From Nectonema munidae (Eukaryota > Nematomorpha > Nectonematoida > Nectonematidae), in the NCBI GenBank assembly GCA_030549495.1, contig JAUIRK010000819.1, positions 362,501 through 426,500 of the forward strand: a stretch of DNA of 64,000 nucleotides, written 5' to 3'. The position numbers and the translations under genes were made by a program. Numbering within the stretch: the first letter of the stretch is position 1; each line of letters starts with the position of its first letter. Shown piece by piece: positions 35,880-45,700 of this stretch. The notes under the pieces were generated by a model. That model made no database searches, was not told where the DNA came from, and worked only from the letters and a program-made list of their open reading frames with translations.

Positions 35880-35969
35880 AGGGCTGAATCAAAATGAATT
35901 TTATAGGGGTCATAAAAAATTTTTCATAATATTTAGGGGTAAACAGATCCTAAAGGTTAAGAACCACTG
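35880..35969 (+). mobile_element. 3' terminus of a hAT element
   Basis: It carries ATAGGGGTCATAAAA and TATTTAGGGG words and ends GGTTAAGAACCACTG. The reverse complement, CAGTGGTTCTTAACC, is a typical hAT inverted end. The eight bases after it (TTCTAGTG) would be the target duplication. The other end was not found. It most likely closes the element whose C-terminal coding part is at 32,335-32,620. Confidence 0.68.
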
Positions 35970-37009
35970 TTCTAGTGCCTTTTAACTTCTAACAGATATA
36001 ATATAAGATTGATCGATGAATTTTTGCCAAAAATTTTTTAACGAAAGTTAACTACTTATTATTTGCGCTTTCTAATTATAGTAATGGCGCTTCTAGTTAT
36101 ATTAACTATATTTTTTTATTTTGAACTAATTATGGTAGCAATATTAGTTTAATTATAACTCAATGAATGGTACAATTCATTTTATTAGTATGCAGCTAAA
36201 ATTCAGGTACAATAAAATTGGGATATTTAAATGATTACGATACTGTTTATGACAAATTTTTGTAATTCTCGAGAATAAAAAAATTTCTTATAGTGTTGCT
36301 TATTGCATATTTTTTACTGAACGTTATAGAGCAAAATTTACTTTTATATTATATTCAAATTTTTTCAACATTGACTAGTTTCATTCTTTAATATGATCAA
36401 CTTGAAATTAATTCAAAGAGTATAAGTAAACACAAAAAGATACAAAATGCATCACCAACTAAATACGATAAATCTGAAAAATTGTTTCAAAAACAAAATA
36501 AGAGATAATTTTATTGTTAGATTTTTTTTATCAATTTTCATGTAGTAATAAAATCAATAAAATGAAATGAGTAAAATATAGCCCTTAAAAGGGCTTTGGT
36601 TTGAATATGAGCAAAGAATCAAATTCTTTCAAATGATTTCAGATTGCCATCTCTTTAACTTTAAGCAAAATCTACTTCTAAGTATTCCTAGAAATAAATA
36701 AAAATATTTATATATTTTTGAAATATCAGACATAAGGTTCAATATTATCAATAAATTTTGGAAAGTATGAAATTTAAAGAATAAACTTATCAAATTTTTT
36801 CCTAATCACCCTGCTGCTTCAAGATTCCTTATGGAAACGGAATTTTTCAATTAAAAAATGTATAGGCTAGATATACAATGATAAGATAACAGCCTAATTA
36901 TTCTTATCAACTGTAAATCTTAACTTATAATTACAAATAAAATAAAACATCGACTTCATAATTTATTTAACGAAAATACTTCTTTTGAAACAAAAAATTA
37001 AACAGGAAA
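35970..37009. other. AT-rich sequence, nothing recognised
   Basis: Low-complexity A/T-rich DNA between the hAT terminus and MULE copy a. No ORF, repeat or RNA gene can be supported. Confidence 0.5.
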
Positions 37010-37321
37010 GATATTTATGAAAAAAGATGAAAACCACACAATTCTAAAACGTGTTATGCATAATCATGATGCACTCAACGAAAACAAAGAATTATTCAAA
37101 TCAAATTTGAAGAAGGAAGCAAGAAACACATTTAAAAGTACAACTAAAATATACAAGTAAGAATTAATCTAAAAAAAAAGAGCAACTATATAATTTAAAT
37201 TTTAGTGATTGTATTGCTTCTCTGGATGAAGAACAAAGAACCTCATTAAAAAAAAAGAAGTATTCTACGATTCATACGAAGAAGCAGAAATAGGATTCCA
37301 TTTCCTAGGGATATTAACTTT

Positions 37322-37590
37322 TTGATTCTTGAAAATTTTCAGTCAGCCAACAATTCAAGATTTTTACAAGCGGATTTAAGATTCGACAATAAAAGAAATC
37401 TTATTTTTCATGGACAAACATTGCGACATATAAGCCAGGTTTCAGTCATTGATACCCTGTATATTGATGGAACATTTAAAAAAGCTCCAGATTTATTTTA
37501 TCAAATCGTCACTATTCACTGTTTCCATAACAATATTCAAGTACCTATTGTTTATGAAATCGTATGTGATAAAAGAGAAGATACTTATTG
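37322..37590 (+). CDS. MULE transposase exon with DGTF catalytic block
   Basis: The frame contains FHGQTLRHISQVSVIDTLYI and DGTFKKAPDLFYQIVTIHCF, then VPIVYEIVCDKREDTY. The Asp of DGTF is the first catalytic residue in MULEs. The donor is gtaatt at 37,591 (phase 2). The matching acceptor at 37,637 (attttag) restores the frame as CHLYTSLNSV. Confidence 0.82.
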
Positions 37591-37637
37591 GTAATTTTAT
37601 TTGTTTACATTTCTTCATTACAGTATCATTATTTTAG

Positions 37638-37734
37638 TCATTTGTATACTTCTCTTAATTCCGTGATTGACAAGAATACTATCAAGAGCATAACTGGAGA
37701 CTTTGAAACATCAATCATTTCTGCATCAAAAAAG
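37638..37734 (+). CDS. MULE transposase exon with DFE block
   Basis: It reads HLYTSLNSVIDKNTIKSITG then DFETSIISASKK, containing the second catalytic Asp (DFE). The donor gtttga at 37,735 is non-ideal but the phase fits the next exon. Confidence 0.75.
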
Positions 37735-37780
37735 GTTTGAAGTTGTTTTTAATTTTTATTTTTAAATGCATTATTTTTAG

Positions 37781-37992
37781 TGCTTTCATGAAGCTCAATA
37801 CCAGGGTTGCTACTTCCATTTCTGCCAGGCAATATATCGTAAAATTCTTAATCTTGGATACAGTTTTTTGTATTCAAAAAGCAAAAGTTTCAGAACATGC
37901 ATGAAAATGTTAATGGCCATAGCATTTTTGCCTCTTGAAGAAGTACGACATAAAATACTTTCTTTAGAATATTTTTCACCGAAAGTTTTTTA
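37781..37992 (+). CDS. MULE transposase exon with GCYFHFCQ block
   Basis: The acceptor is ttatttttag. It reads CFHEAQYQGCYFHFCQAIYR and KILNLGYSFLYSKSKSF, then FLPLEEVRHKIL, and ends at a TAA. The C-x-H motif is typical of MULE transposases between the second Asp and the final Glu. The next block (RTNNYCEGFH) is in another frame downstream. Confidence 0.78.
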
Positions 37993-38530
37993 AGATAAAA
38001 GTAGCATACAGGAAATTAAAGAGTGTGATGGATCCTTTTCAAATTGCTCCCTTTTTTGAATACTTTGAAAACACCTGGCTAATTGAAGACAAAATGCAAA
38101 TGTGGTGTGTTTTTGGAAGAAAAGTGCGAACCAATAACTACTGTGAAGGATTCCATAACTCGTAATATAGAAAAAATACTATTATTTTTTTTAATAATTT
38201 TTTTACAGTTTACATGCGAGTCTTCAATCAGAGAAGACTACTGTTTGGGAAGTAATGGAATTTTTCATCAAAAATTAAGAAAAAATCACCAAAGACATGC
38301 CTGAAATTGAGGAAATCAATTCAAGATACAACTGGAATGGAGACAGCAATGCTAAAAGAATAGAGAAAGAAGAACTAATACAAGGAATATATGATGAATA
38401 TTATGAAAATAGAAATCTTTACTTCTTTCTTACACGTATTTCCTCACTCATAAGTTCAGCCAAGAATATTACCGTTGAAGATGCAACAGATAATTATCAG
38501 ATCAACTACCAAGGGCTTAATCAATAGTCT

Positions 38531-39189
38531 AATTTTAGTATATCATCATTATTAAGGTAAAATTCAGCTTTATTTTATCAATAACAAGTGTTATTATGTC
38601 ATATTATTGATAGTTCGTAGAAGCTGACACGTTTTCAAGTATTGAAGATGTCGATTTATAAGATTTCAAGGTAATTTTTTTTTGTTTTTGTTTTTTAATT
38701 TCAATTTTTTTTAGAATAAAGTGGACAAGAGCTCTTTGCGAAGCCACTATAAAAAATAACGTGCCTAATGTAGTACCTCATAGGTGGTATGGAAAACTAC
38801 ATAAAACCTGTGTTTTTGGAAAACTCAATCAAGATACAACAAAATAGAAGTTCACAAAAAATTTAGAAAAAATATTTTTTATAGCTCATAAATATGATAT
38901 GCATATTTTTTTTTATTTAATAATAAAAATTTTTCTTTTTGTTTGCATTTGTATGATTTTACTCATGGTGATCAGATCATTTCTTTGTTTGTCCGCATAA
39001 CATTGTTACTCATAACCATAAGTTTTGAACATAATCTATTCTTAATATGGTGGTAAGGCTTTGGATTTTTAATTAACACTAGAAAGACGAGAAAAAAAGT
39101 ATACCTATAAAGACAAAAGGGTCAAAATTACAACTTTTTTTTTAATTTTGAAATTATTTAAAAAAGATTTTACAAAAAGTTTATTTTTT
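38531..39189. other. AT-rich gap between MULE copy a and PiggyBac copy 3
   Basis: It may include a small last MULE exon near 38,640-38,760 (splice-like borders). Nothing else was recognised. Confidence 0.35.
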
Positions 39190-39960
39190 TACTTTTAATA
39201 TTTTGTGTGTGTCAAATATCAAATTTTCACTTTTTGTAGCATTTTCTACATATGATTCTTCTTTTAATAACACATTTTCCACAAGCAAATTTTCCACATC
39301 TTTTACATTTTTCCACAGTTTTGTTTTTACAATTTTTAGTTTGGCAAAGCTTTCTTCTAGATGTACTTGCTTCCTGATCATCGAAAAGTGAATCCTCCAA
39401 TGAAGTTTCTGAAAGTTGAGAGCTGCTAACAACTAATTCTTTAACCAGCTTTAAGATAAAATTTCGGCGAGAAATCAAAGAGTCATTAATTTTTTTGTAC
39501 AGTATGTAGGCGTTGATGGTTGCTAAATCCAAAACATTAAACCATACTGCCAAAGGAAATATTCGTCTTACTCCAGATTTTGAAGTATATAGCTTAGTCA
39601 TTTGGTCGATAATATCAACTCCATATTTTGTAGCATTATAAAACAAAAGTTTCAGGCTTCTTCTTCTTACCTTCAGAAATTTCAACAGATTTTGTGTGTA
39701 AAGAGCTTATTATAAGAACAAGCTTGTTTTTTTGGCTTTATATGCGGTTAGTGATATGTCATCCTCGCTATAAAAAACCTTGGATGAAAATAGAGGCATT
39801 TTATTGGTTTCTTTCAAAATTTTAGGGATTTCTTTTTTACTAGATTTAATTGTTCCAACCAAGCTGGTTTTTTGCTGCGCTAACTTTTGACATAATGCTT
39901 TAGAAGTGAAGAAGTTTTTAAGAAGTCGCCTTACCATTCGTGAATTTTGATAATGAGTGC
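39190..39960 (-). mobile_element. PiggyBac-family transposon copy 3 (3' half only)
   Basis: Two minus-strand frames are visible. One (39,710-39,937) reads KNFFTSKALCQKLAQQ and SLVGTIKSSKKEIPKIL, around the second catalytic site; the Asp expected before NFFTS is Lys. The other (39,227-39,685) reads FYNATKYGVDIIDQMTKLYT, including the third Asp, then the C-terminal cross-brace domain (CKNKTVEKCKRCGKFACGKC). The N-terminal half is absent. Wording differs from copy 2, so it belongs to another subfamily. Confidence 0.82.
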
Positions 39961-40589
39961 AAATGCAATGGCTGTAGTTTTTTCAACAGTATGGATCAGA
40001 GTTCCCAACAGGTAACTAGTGGTATTCCTTTAAGCAAATCATTAGTATCACAGCGCAAACTCCAAGTAAATTAGTTCTCTTTCAAATAGATGAATTAACT
40101 TTACCTGATAATTCTGCATTCTTGATGCCATTTGCAAGGGTTCTTAATGTTCATGATGTAAAAATTGCTTTTTACCATTAAGTTAACGACTGACAGTAAA
40201 GGTTAGTATATATTTTAAAACTCAGTCTATTTTGAAAAGAAGGGTGTAGCTTGTGAAACAAATGTCTCTGGTGCTATGATTGGGAAATATCGTGGATTCA
40301 CTGGTTATTTAACAAAAGTGTTCCTGATGTCGTTTGTTGTTGCGTGTTGTTCAGCAAAAACATCTGATTGCCAACAGGACGTTTAAACTTAATGTTATCA
40401 ACGGTGTCAACTTTTAGCAATTTTATGAAAAGAACGACGAGGAATTTCAAGGACTTTTATTGCATACTAAGACAGATGGCTGTCACAGGGTAATTGCCTG
40501 CATTTCTTTCCCACTAGGGCATTGTTATCTGTAAGGGAACAGAACTTCAACTGAAATTTGTTGATTGCCTGACAGAGCCTGTTTCTGAC
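39961..40589. other. unassigned sequence before the satellite outpost
   Basis: Mixed-composition DNA, less AT-rich near 40,480-40,590. No domain, repeat or RNA gene was recognised. Confidence 0.35.
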
Positions 40590-40755
40590 AGAGCTCTGTT
40601 TGAGTGCTCCTTCTTTATGTCTGACTGTGTTTGGGTGCTCCATGTTTGTTCCTGCCTGTTGTTTAAGTCCTACCTGTGTTTAAGTGTTCCTTGTTTGTGC
40701 CTGACTGTGTTTAAGTGCTCCCTGCTTGTGCCTTCCTGTGTTTGTGTTTGTGATG
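40590..40755 (+). repeat. 31-bp minisatellite, outlying patch
   Basis: About five units of the same satellite as at 42,770-50,012 (GAGTGCTCC, TGTTTGTTCCTGCC, TTTAAGTGCTCC). It is separated from the main array by about 2 kb of PiggyBac and AT-rich DNA. Confidence 0.88.
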
Positions 40756-41039
40756 ATAGAAAACTTTTAATATGTGAGGGTAGTTCAGAAAGGGAAGAAC
40801 GAATTTTCATTCTTTCTTCTGCTAAGGCAAGGGCAAGCATTTTGATGAAAAATTTTCTCTCACTCTTTTTGCCTTTGGGGGAAGCTTGTGGACAGTTATA
40901 ATTCAATATTACCCAATTTTTTAGGGCACATATGTCCAAGTAATTACAAAATCCACTAAGAGTCTACTTGTTGGTTTATAAGCACGATAACTTCTTATGA
41001 TCCTTTCCCACATCGACACCACCCTTCTGTTCATTTTAA

Positions 41040-42180
41040 GTTAAGATACTTTTTCAGGTTGTGATTTGAACGTTTTTATGTTGAAAAGGATGGTATATAC
41101 ACTACTTTAAAATTTTTACGTGTGTGTCTTTTAGGGATAGAAGCGCAGATAGAAACATAATCGGAGTAGATTATCCAATTTTTACACTCATTAGCCTTAG
41201 CTCTTTCAAGTGCGTTGGTCTGAAAATTATTGGAAGGAATCTTCTGTTGGACATTATGGTGAGGAAAAGACCTTTATATTACGCCCAGACAGCTAACGCA
41301 CGGGAAGTGAAACGCGATCCGTATAAAGACCAAAACCTGGAGGAACTTTCAATTTATCAACTAATCTTTTGACTATTCCTTTTCTAGAGAAATAATAAGA
41401 GTCTTTGATACCTGAAATAAATATGATCGCATATAATAGTAAGATTTAAAATCGCAAATATGATAGAACTTTGAGCAGTATTTTCCAGTTTTATAAGAAT
41501 CATAAACTTTTACTGGACAGCCTCCTCTGAAACTGACCAATTGCTTATCAATGGTAACAGCATGATAAGATGTCCAAAACTTTGAAAGAACATCAACAAA
41601 GTGATCGCGAATAAAGCGAATAGCACTGATTTTATCATTACTATCGCGCCTTTCTTTGTCATCAAATCTTATGAAAACTTGAATAAGGAAAAACACGGCA
41701 TGCCCAATCACAGCTCTCGAAAATGGGATAGAATAGGAAGAAAACAAGCTTTTATTTTGATTTTCTGGTTCCCATTTTGACCAATATGTAATAAAGAAGC
41801 AAAATAAGAAAAAAGCTTTTTCAAGTTTTTGCATTGTCATGCTGTACAAATGATGGATAATTTCAGGAGTTAAAAAGACTTGAAGACTTGTAAAATTTGA
41901 AGTACCCTGAGGACCAGGAGAACGTCTAACATTTTTCTGATATTTATGATTTCAACTCTACCTGTAAGTGTAGAGGGAGTATTCCAAGAGTACTTAGTCG
42001 AATCTGACGCAACCAAATTCTCATCGATTTCTTCCTGCAAATCTATCGAAGAATCTGAAGAGAAATTTGTGATGATGAATTGGAAAACTCAGAGATGAAG
42101 ATAAAAGTGGCACAAGTTTGTTGTAAGAGCTCGATGAAAAACTCAGCAAACAAAGAAACAGCTGTGCGGGATTAGAAAGA
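41040..42180 (-). mobile_element. PiggyBac-family transposon copy 4 (degenerate)
   Basis: A 158-codon minus-strand frame (41,373-41,849) reads QVFIRFDDKERRDSNDKISA, then YHAVTIDKQLVSFRGGCPVK, closely similar to copy 2 and containing the first catalytic Asp. Further decayed segments continue toward 41,040 (IMSNRRFLPIIFRP; then IYSDYVSICASIPKRHTRKN), matching copy 2 blocks in order but in several frames. An acidic, Ser-rich stretch at about 42,000-42,120 resembles the family's N-terminus. The C-terminal domain is absent. Confidence 0.8.
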
Positions 42181-42769
42181 GTTTCACCATGAATGCTTTT
42201 TCGTTCGCGTAAACCATATGGTTTTCTATCTGATATGCAAAATTTATAACCACATTAGCAAGGATGAGATAAATACAATAAGTGAAATATGGAATGCTTC
42301 TTTTATTTGGTTATAAAATATTTTTATGTATGTCACATTTCGCACATCAGAATGCTTATAATTATAATAACATAAACACTATATAATAAGCATAATTCCT
42401 TGGAATGAATAAATGCAGTCATATATGATGTAATCATGATATGGCAAGCATGAGATGAAAAAAATACGTAGTAATATTATAGAATGCTCTTATTGTTTAT
42501 TTAACAATCTTCCGCTAATATGCGCTTGGATATAATATGCGAATCGGTTAATATGCGGCAGCATCTTGGACACCAAAAAAATACGGCGCACACCGAATCT
42601 CGCGGTTTCTCGCATATTCATGTCTTTCTCGTTCTCATATGAGATCCAAGATGGCGGACATGACGGAAGCTAAAATGCGCTCTCACTCAATTTGTAATTT
42701 TTTTCTTTCGTATTATCAAATAAATAATTTTTCAATTATTTTTCTTTTCTTTTACAACATAAAAAATTT
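42181..42769. other. AT-rich sequence flanking the main satellite
   Basis: It contains several TAATATGCG-like words at 42,515-42,555 but no gene. The satellite begins at about 42,770. Confidence 0.4.
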
Positions 42770-45700
42770 TCTCTGTTTGTGCCTGTCTGTGTTTGAGTGC
42801 CCCCTGTTTGTGCATGCCTGTTGTCTAAGTGCTAGCAGTTTGTGACTGTCTCGGTTTAAGTGCTCTTTGTTTATGCCAGTCTGAGTTTTAGTGGACCCTG
42901 TTGGTGCCTGCTTGTGCTTAAGTGTCCCTATTTGTGCCTGCCTGTGTGTAAGTGCCACCTATTTGTGTCTGCCTGTGTTTAAGTTCTCCCTGTTTGTGCC
43001 TCCCTGTGTATGAGTACCCCCTGTTAGTGCCTGCGTGTGTTTAAGTGTCCCCGGTTTGTGCCTGCCTGTCTTTGAGTGCCCCCTGCCTGTGCCTACCTGT
43101 GTTTAAGGAATCCCTATTTGTGCCTTCTTCGATTTAGTGCTTCCTGTTTGTGCCTGCCTATCTTTGAATGCTCCTAGTTTGTGCATGCCTGTCTTTGAGA
43201 GCTCCCTATATGTGCATGTCCGTTTTTGAGTGACACTGTTGGTGTTTAAGTGTTTCTTGTATGTGCATTCCTATTATTTAAGTCCTACCTGTGTTTAAGA
43301 GCTCCCTGTTTGTGCCTTCCTGTGTTTGATTGCCCCCTGTTGGTGCTGGCCTGTGTTAAAGGATTTCCTATGTGTCTCTGCATGTGTTTAAATGTTCTCT
43401 GCTTATGCCTCCCTCTGTTTGAATGCCCCCTGTTTGTATTTGCTTGTGTTTAAGTGCTCCCTCTTTGTGGCTCCCTTTGTTTATGTGCTCCTTTTTGTTT
43501 AAGCATGCCTGTGTTTGAGTGCTCCCTGTTGGTGCCTGCCAGTTGTTTAAGAACTCTCTGTTTGGCTGCCTATTATTTGAATGCTCCCTGTTTGTGCCTG
43601 CCTGTTGTTTAAGTGCGCCATGTTTCTGTTTGCATATTGTGTAAGTCCTACCTGTGTTTAAGTGCCCCCTGTTTGTGTCTGATTGTATTTGAGTGCCCCC
43701 TGTTGGTGCCTGCCTTTGTTAAAGTGTTCCCTATTTGTGCCTGCCTATGTTTAAATGTTCCCTGTTTGTGCCTGCCTCTGTATAATTGCTCCCTGTTTGT
43801 CTAGGCGTGTGATTAAGTGTCCCTGTTTGTGCCTGCCTGGGTGTGAGTGCCCGCTCTATATGTCTGCCTGTATTTAAGTTCTCCCTGTATGTGCCTCCTG
43901 TGTTTAAGTTCTCCCTGTTTGTCCTTGCTTTATTTAAGTGCTCCCTGCGTTTGATTGCTTCCTGTTCGTGCCTGCCAATTGATTAAGTGCTTTCTGTTTG
44001 GGCCTGACTGTGTTTAAGTGCTAAATGTTTGAGTGCCCCGTGTTGTTGCTTGCCTGTGTTAAAGTACGCCTCGTTTGTGCCTGCCTCTGATTAAATGCTC
44101 CCTGTTTGTTCCTGCATTTGTTTAAGTGTTCTCTGTTTGTGCCTGCCTCTGTATAAGTGCTCCCTGTTTGTCTGTGCGTGTGTTTAAGGGTCCCTGCTTG
44201 TGCCTGCCTGTGTGTGAGTGGCCTCTGTTGATGCCTGGCTGTTGTTTAAGTGCTATCTGTTTGTGCCTGTCTCTGTTTAAGTGCTCCCTGTTTGTGCCTT
44301 CCTTTGTTTGATTTTCCCATGGTGGTGCTTGCTTGTATTAAAGTGCTCCCTGTTTGTGCCTGCCTCTGTAAAAGTGCTCCCTGTTTGTGCCTGCCTCTGT
44401 AAAAGTGCTCCCTGTTTGTCAATGCATGTGTTTAAGTGTCCCTGTTAGGGCCTGCCTGTGTGTGAGTGCCCATTTTATGTGTCTAACTGTGTTTAAGTTC
44501 TCCCTGTATGTGCCTACCTGTGTTTAAGTTCTCCCTGTTTGTGCCTGCTTTTATTTAAATGCTCCCTGTTCGTACCTGCTAGTTGTTTAAGTGCTTTCTA
44601 TTTGTGCTTAAGTGCTCCATGTTTGAGTGCCCCGTGTTGGTGGTCGCCTGTGTTAAAGTGCGCCCTGTTTGTTCCTGCAAGTGTTTAAGTGTTCCCTGTT
44701 TATGCCTGCCTGTGTATGTGCCTTCCTGTGTTTAAGTGCTCTCTGTTAGTCCCTTCCTGTTGTTTGAGGGCTCCCTGTTTGTCCCTTCCTGTTGTTTGAG
44801 GGCTCCTTGTTTGTCCCCACCTGTAGTTTAAGTCCTAGCTGTTTGTGACTGTCTCTGTTTAAGTGCTCCTTGTTCGTGCCTACCTGTGTTTGAGTGGCCC
44901 GTGTTGGTGCCTGTCTGTTTTTTAAGTGCTCCCTGTTTGTGCCTACCTCTGTTTAAATGCTCCCTGTTGTCCCTGCATGTGTTTAAGTGTCCCTGTGTTT
45001 GCCTGCCTGTGTGTGAATGCCCTCTGTATGTGCCTGCTTGTGTTTAAGTTCTCCCTGTTTGTGCCTAACTATGTTTAAGTTCTTCCTGTGTGTGCCTGCT
45101 TTTATTTAAGTGCTCCCTGTGTTTGAGTGTTCCCTGTTAGTGCCTGTCAGTTGTTTAAGTGCTTTCTGTTTGTGCATGCCTGTTGTTTGAGTGCTCCCTG
45201 TTTGTGCCTGCCTATTGTTTAAGTGATTGTATAAGTCTCTCTTTAAGTACTCTTTGTTTGTGCCTACCTGTCTTTGAGTGCACCCTGTTGGGGTCTGCCT
45301 GTGTTTGAATGCTCCATATTTGTGCCTTCCTGTGTTTGAGTGCTCCCTGTTAGTGTCTGCTTGTGTTTAAGTGCTTCTTGTATGTCCCTGCCTATTGTTT
45401 AAGTGCTCTTTGTTTGGGTGCTCCCTGTTTAACGGCCTGTTGTTTGAGTGAACATTGTTTGTTCCTTCCTGTATTTGAGTGCTACTTGTTTGTATCTGCC
45501 TGTGTTTGAGTGCTTCCTGTTTGACCCTGCCTATTGTTAATTCCTACCTGTGTTTAAGTGCTCCATGTTTGTAACGGCCTGTTTTTTGAGTGCTTGTTGT
45601 TTGTTCCTTCCTGTGTTTGAGTACTCCTTGTTTGTACCTGCCTGTGTTGGGGTGCTCAGTTTGTGCCTGCCTGTGTTTGAGTGCCCCATTTTGGTGCCTG

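Larger units (their letters stand above)
37010..38530 (+). mobile_element. MULE-type transposon, copy a, intron-bearing
   Basis: A lead exon with HNHDALNENKELFKS and EARNTFKSTTKIYK precedes the catalytic exons. The first block is YIDGTFKKAPDLFYQIVTIH, the second GDFETSIISASKK, the third YQGCYFHFCQAIYRKILNLG, and the fourth RTNNYCEGFHN (about 38,124-38,160). This is the MULE order DGTF / DFE / GC.FH..Q / RTNN..E..H. Introns with good acceptors separate several blocks (for example 37,591-37,637 and 37,735-37,780). There are in-frame stops near 37,990 and 38,280, so it is probably dead. Copy b at 31.8 kb is the same family. Confidence 0.85.

Noticed and set aside
41124-41372. An 82-codon plus-strand ORF
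   Set aside because: It is antisense to PiggyBac copy 4, whose decayed blocks match copy 2 on the minus strand.
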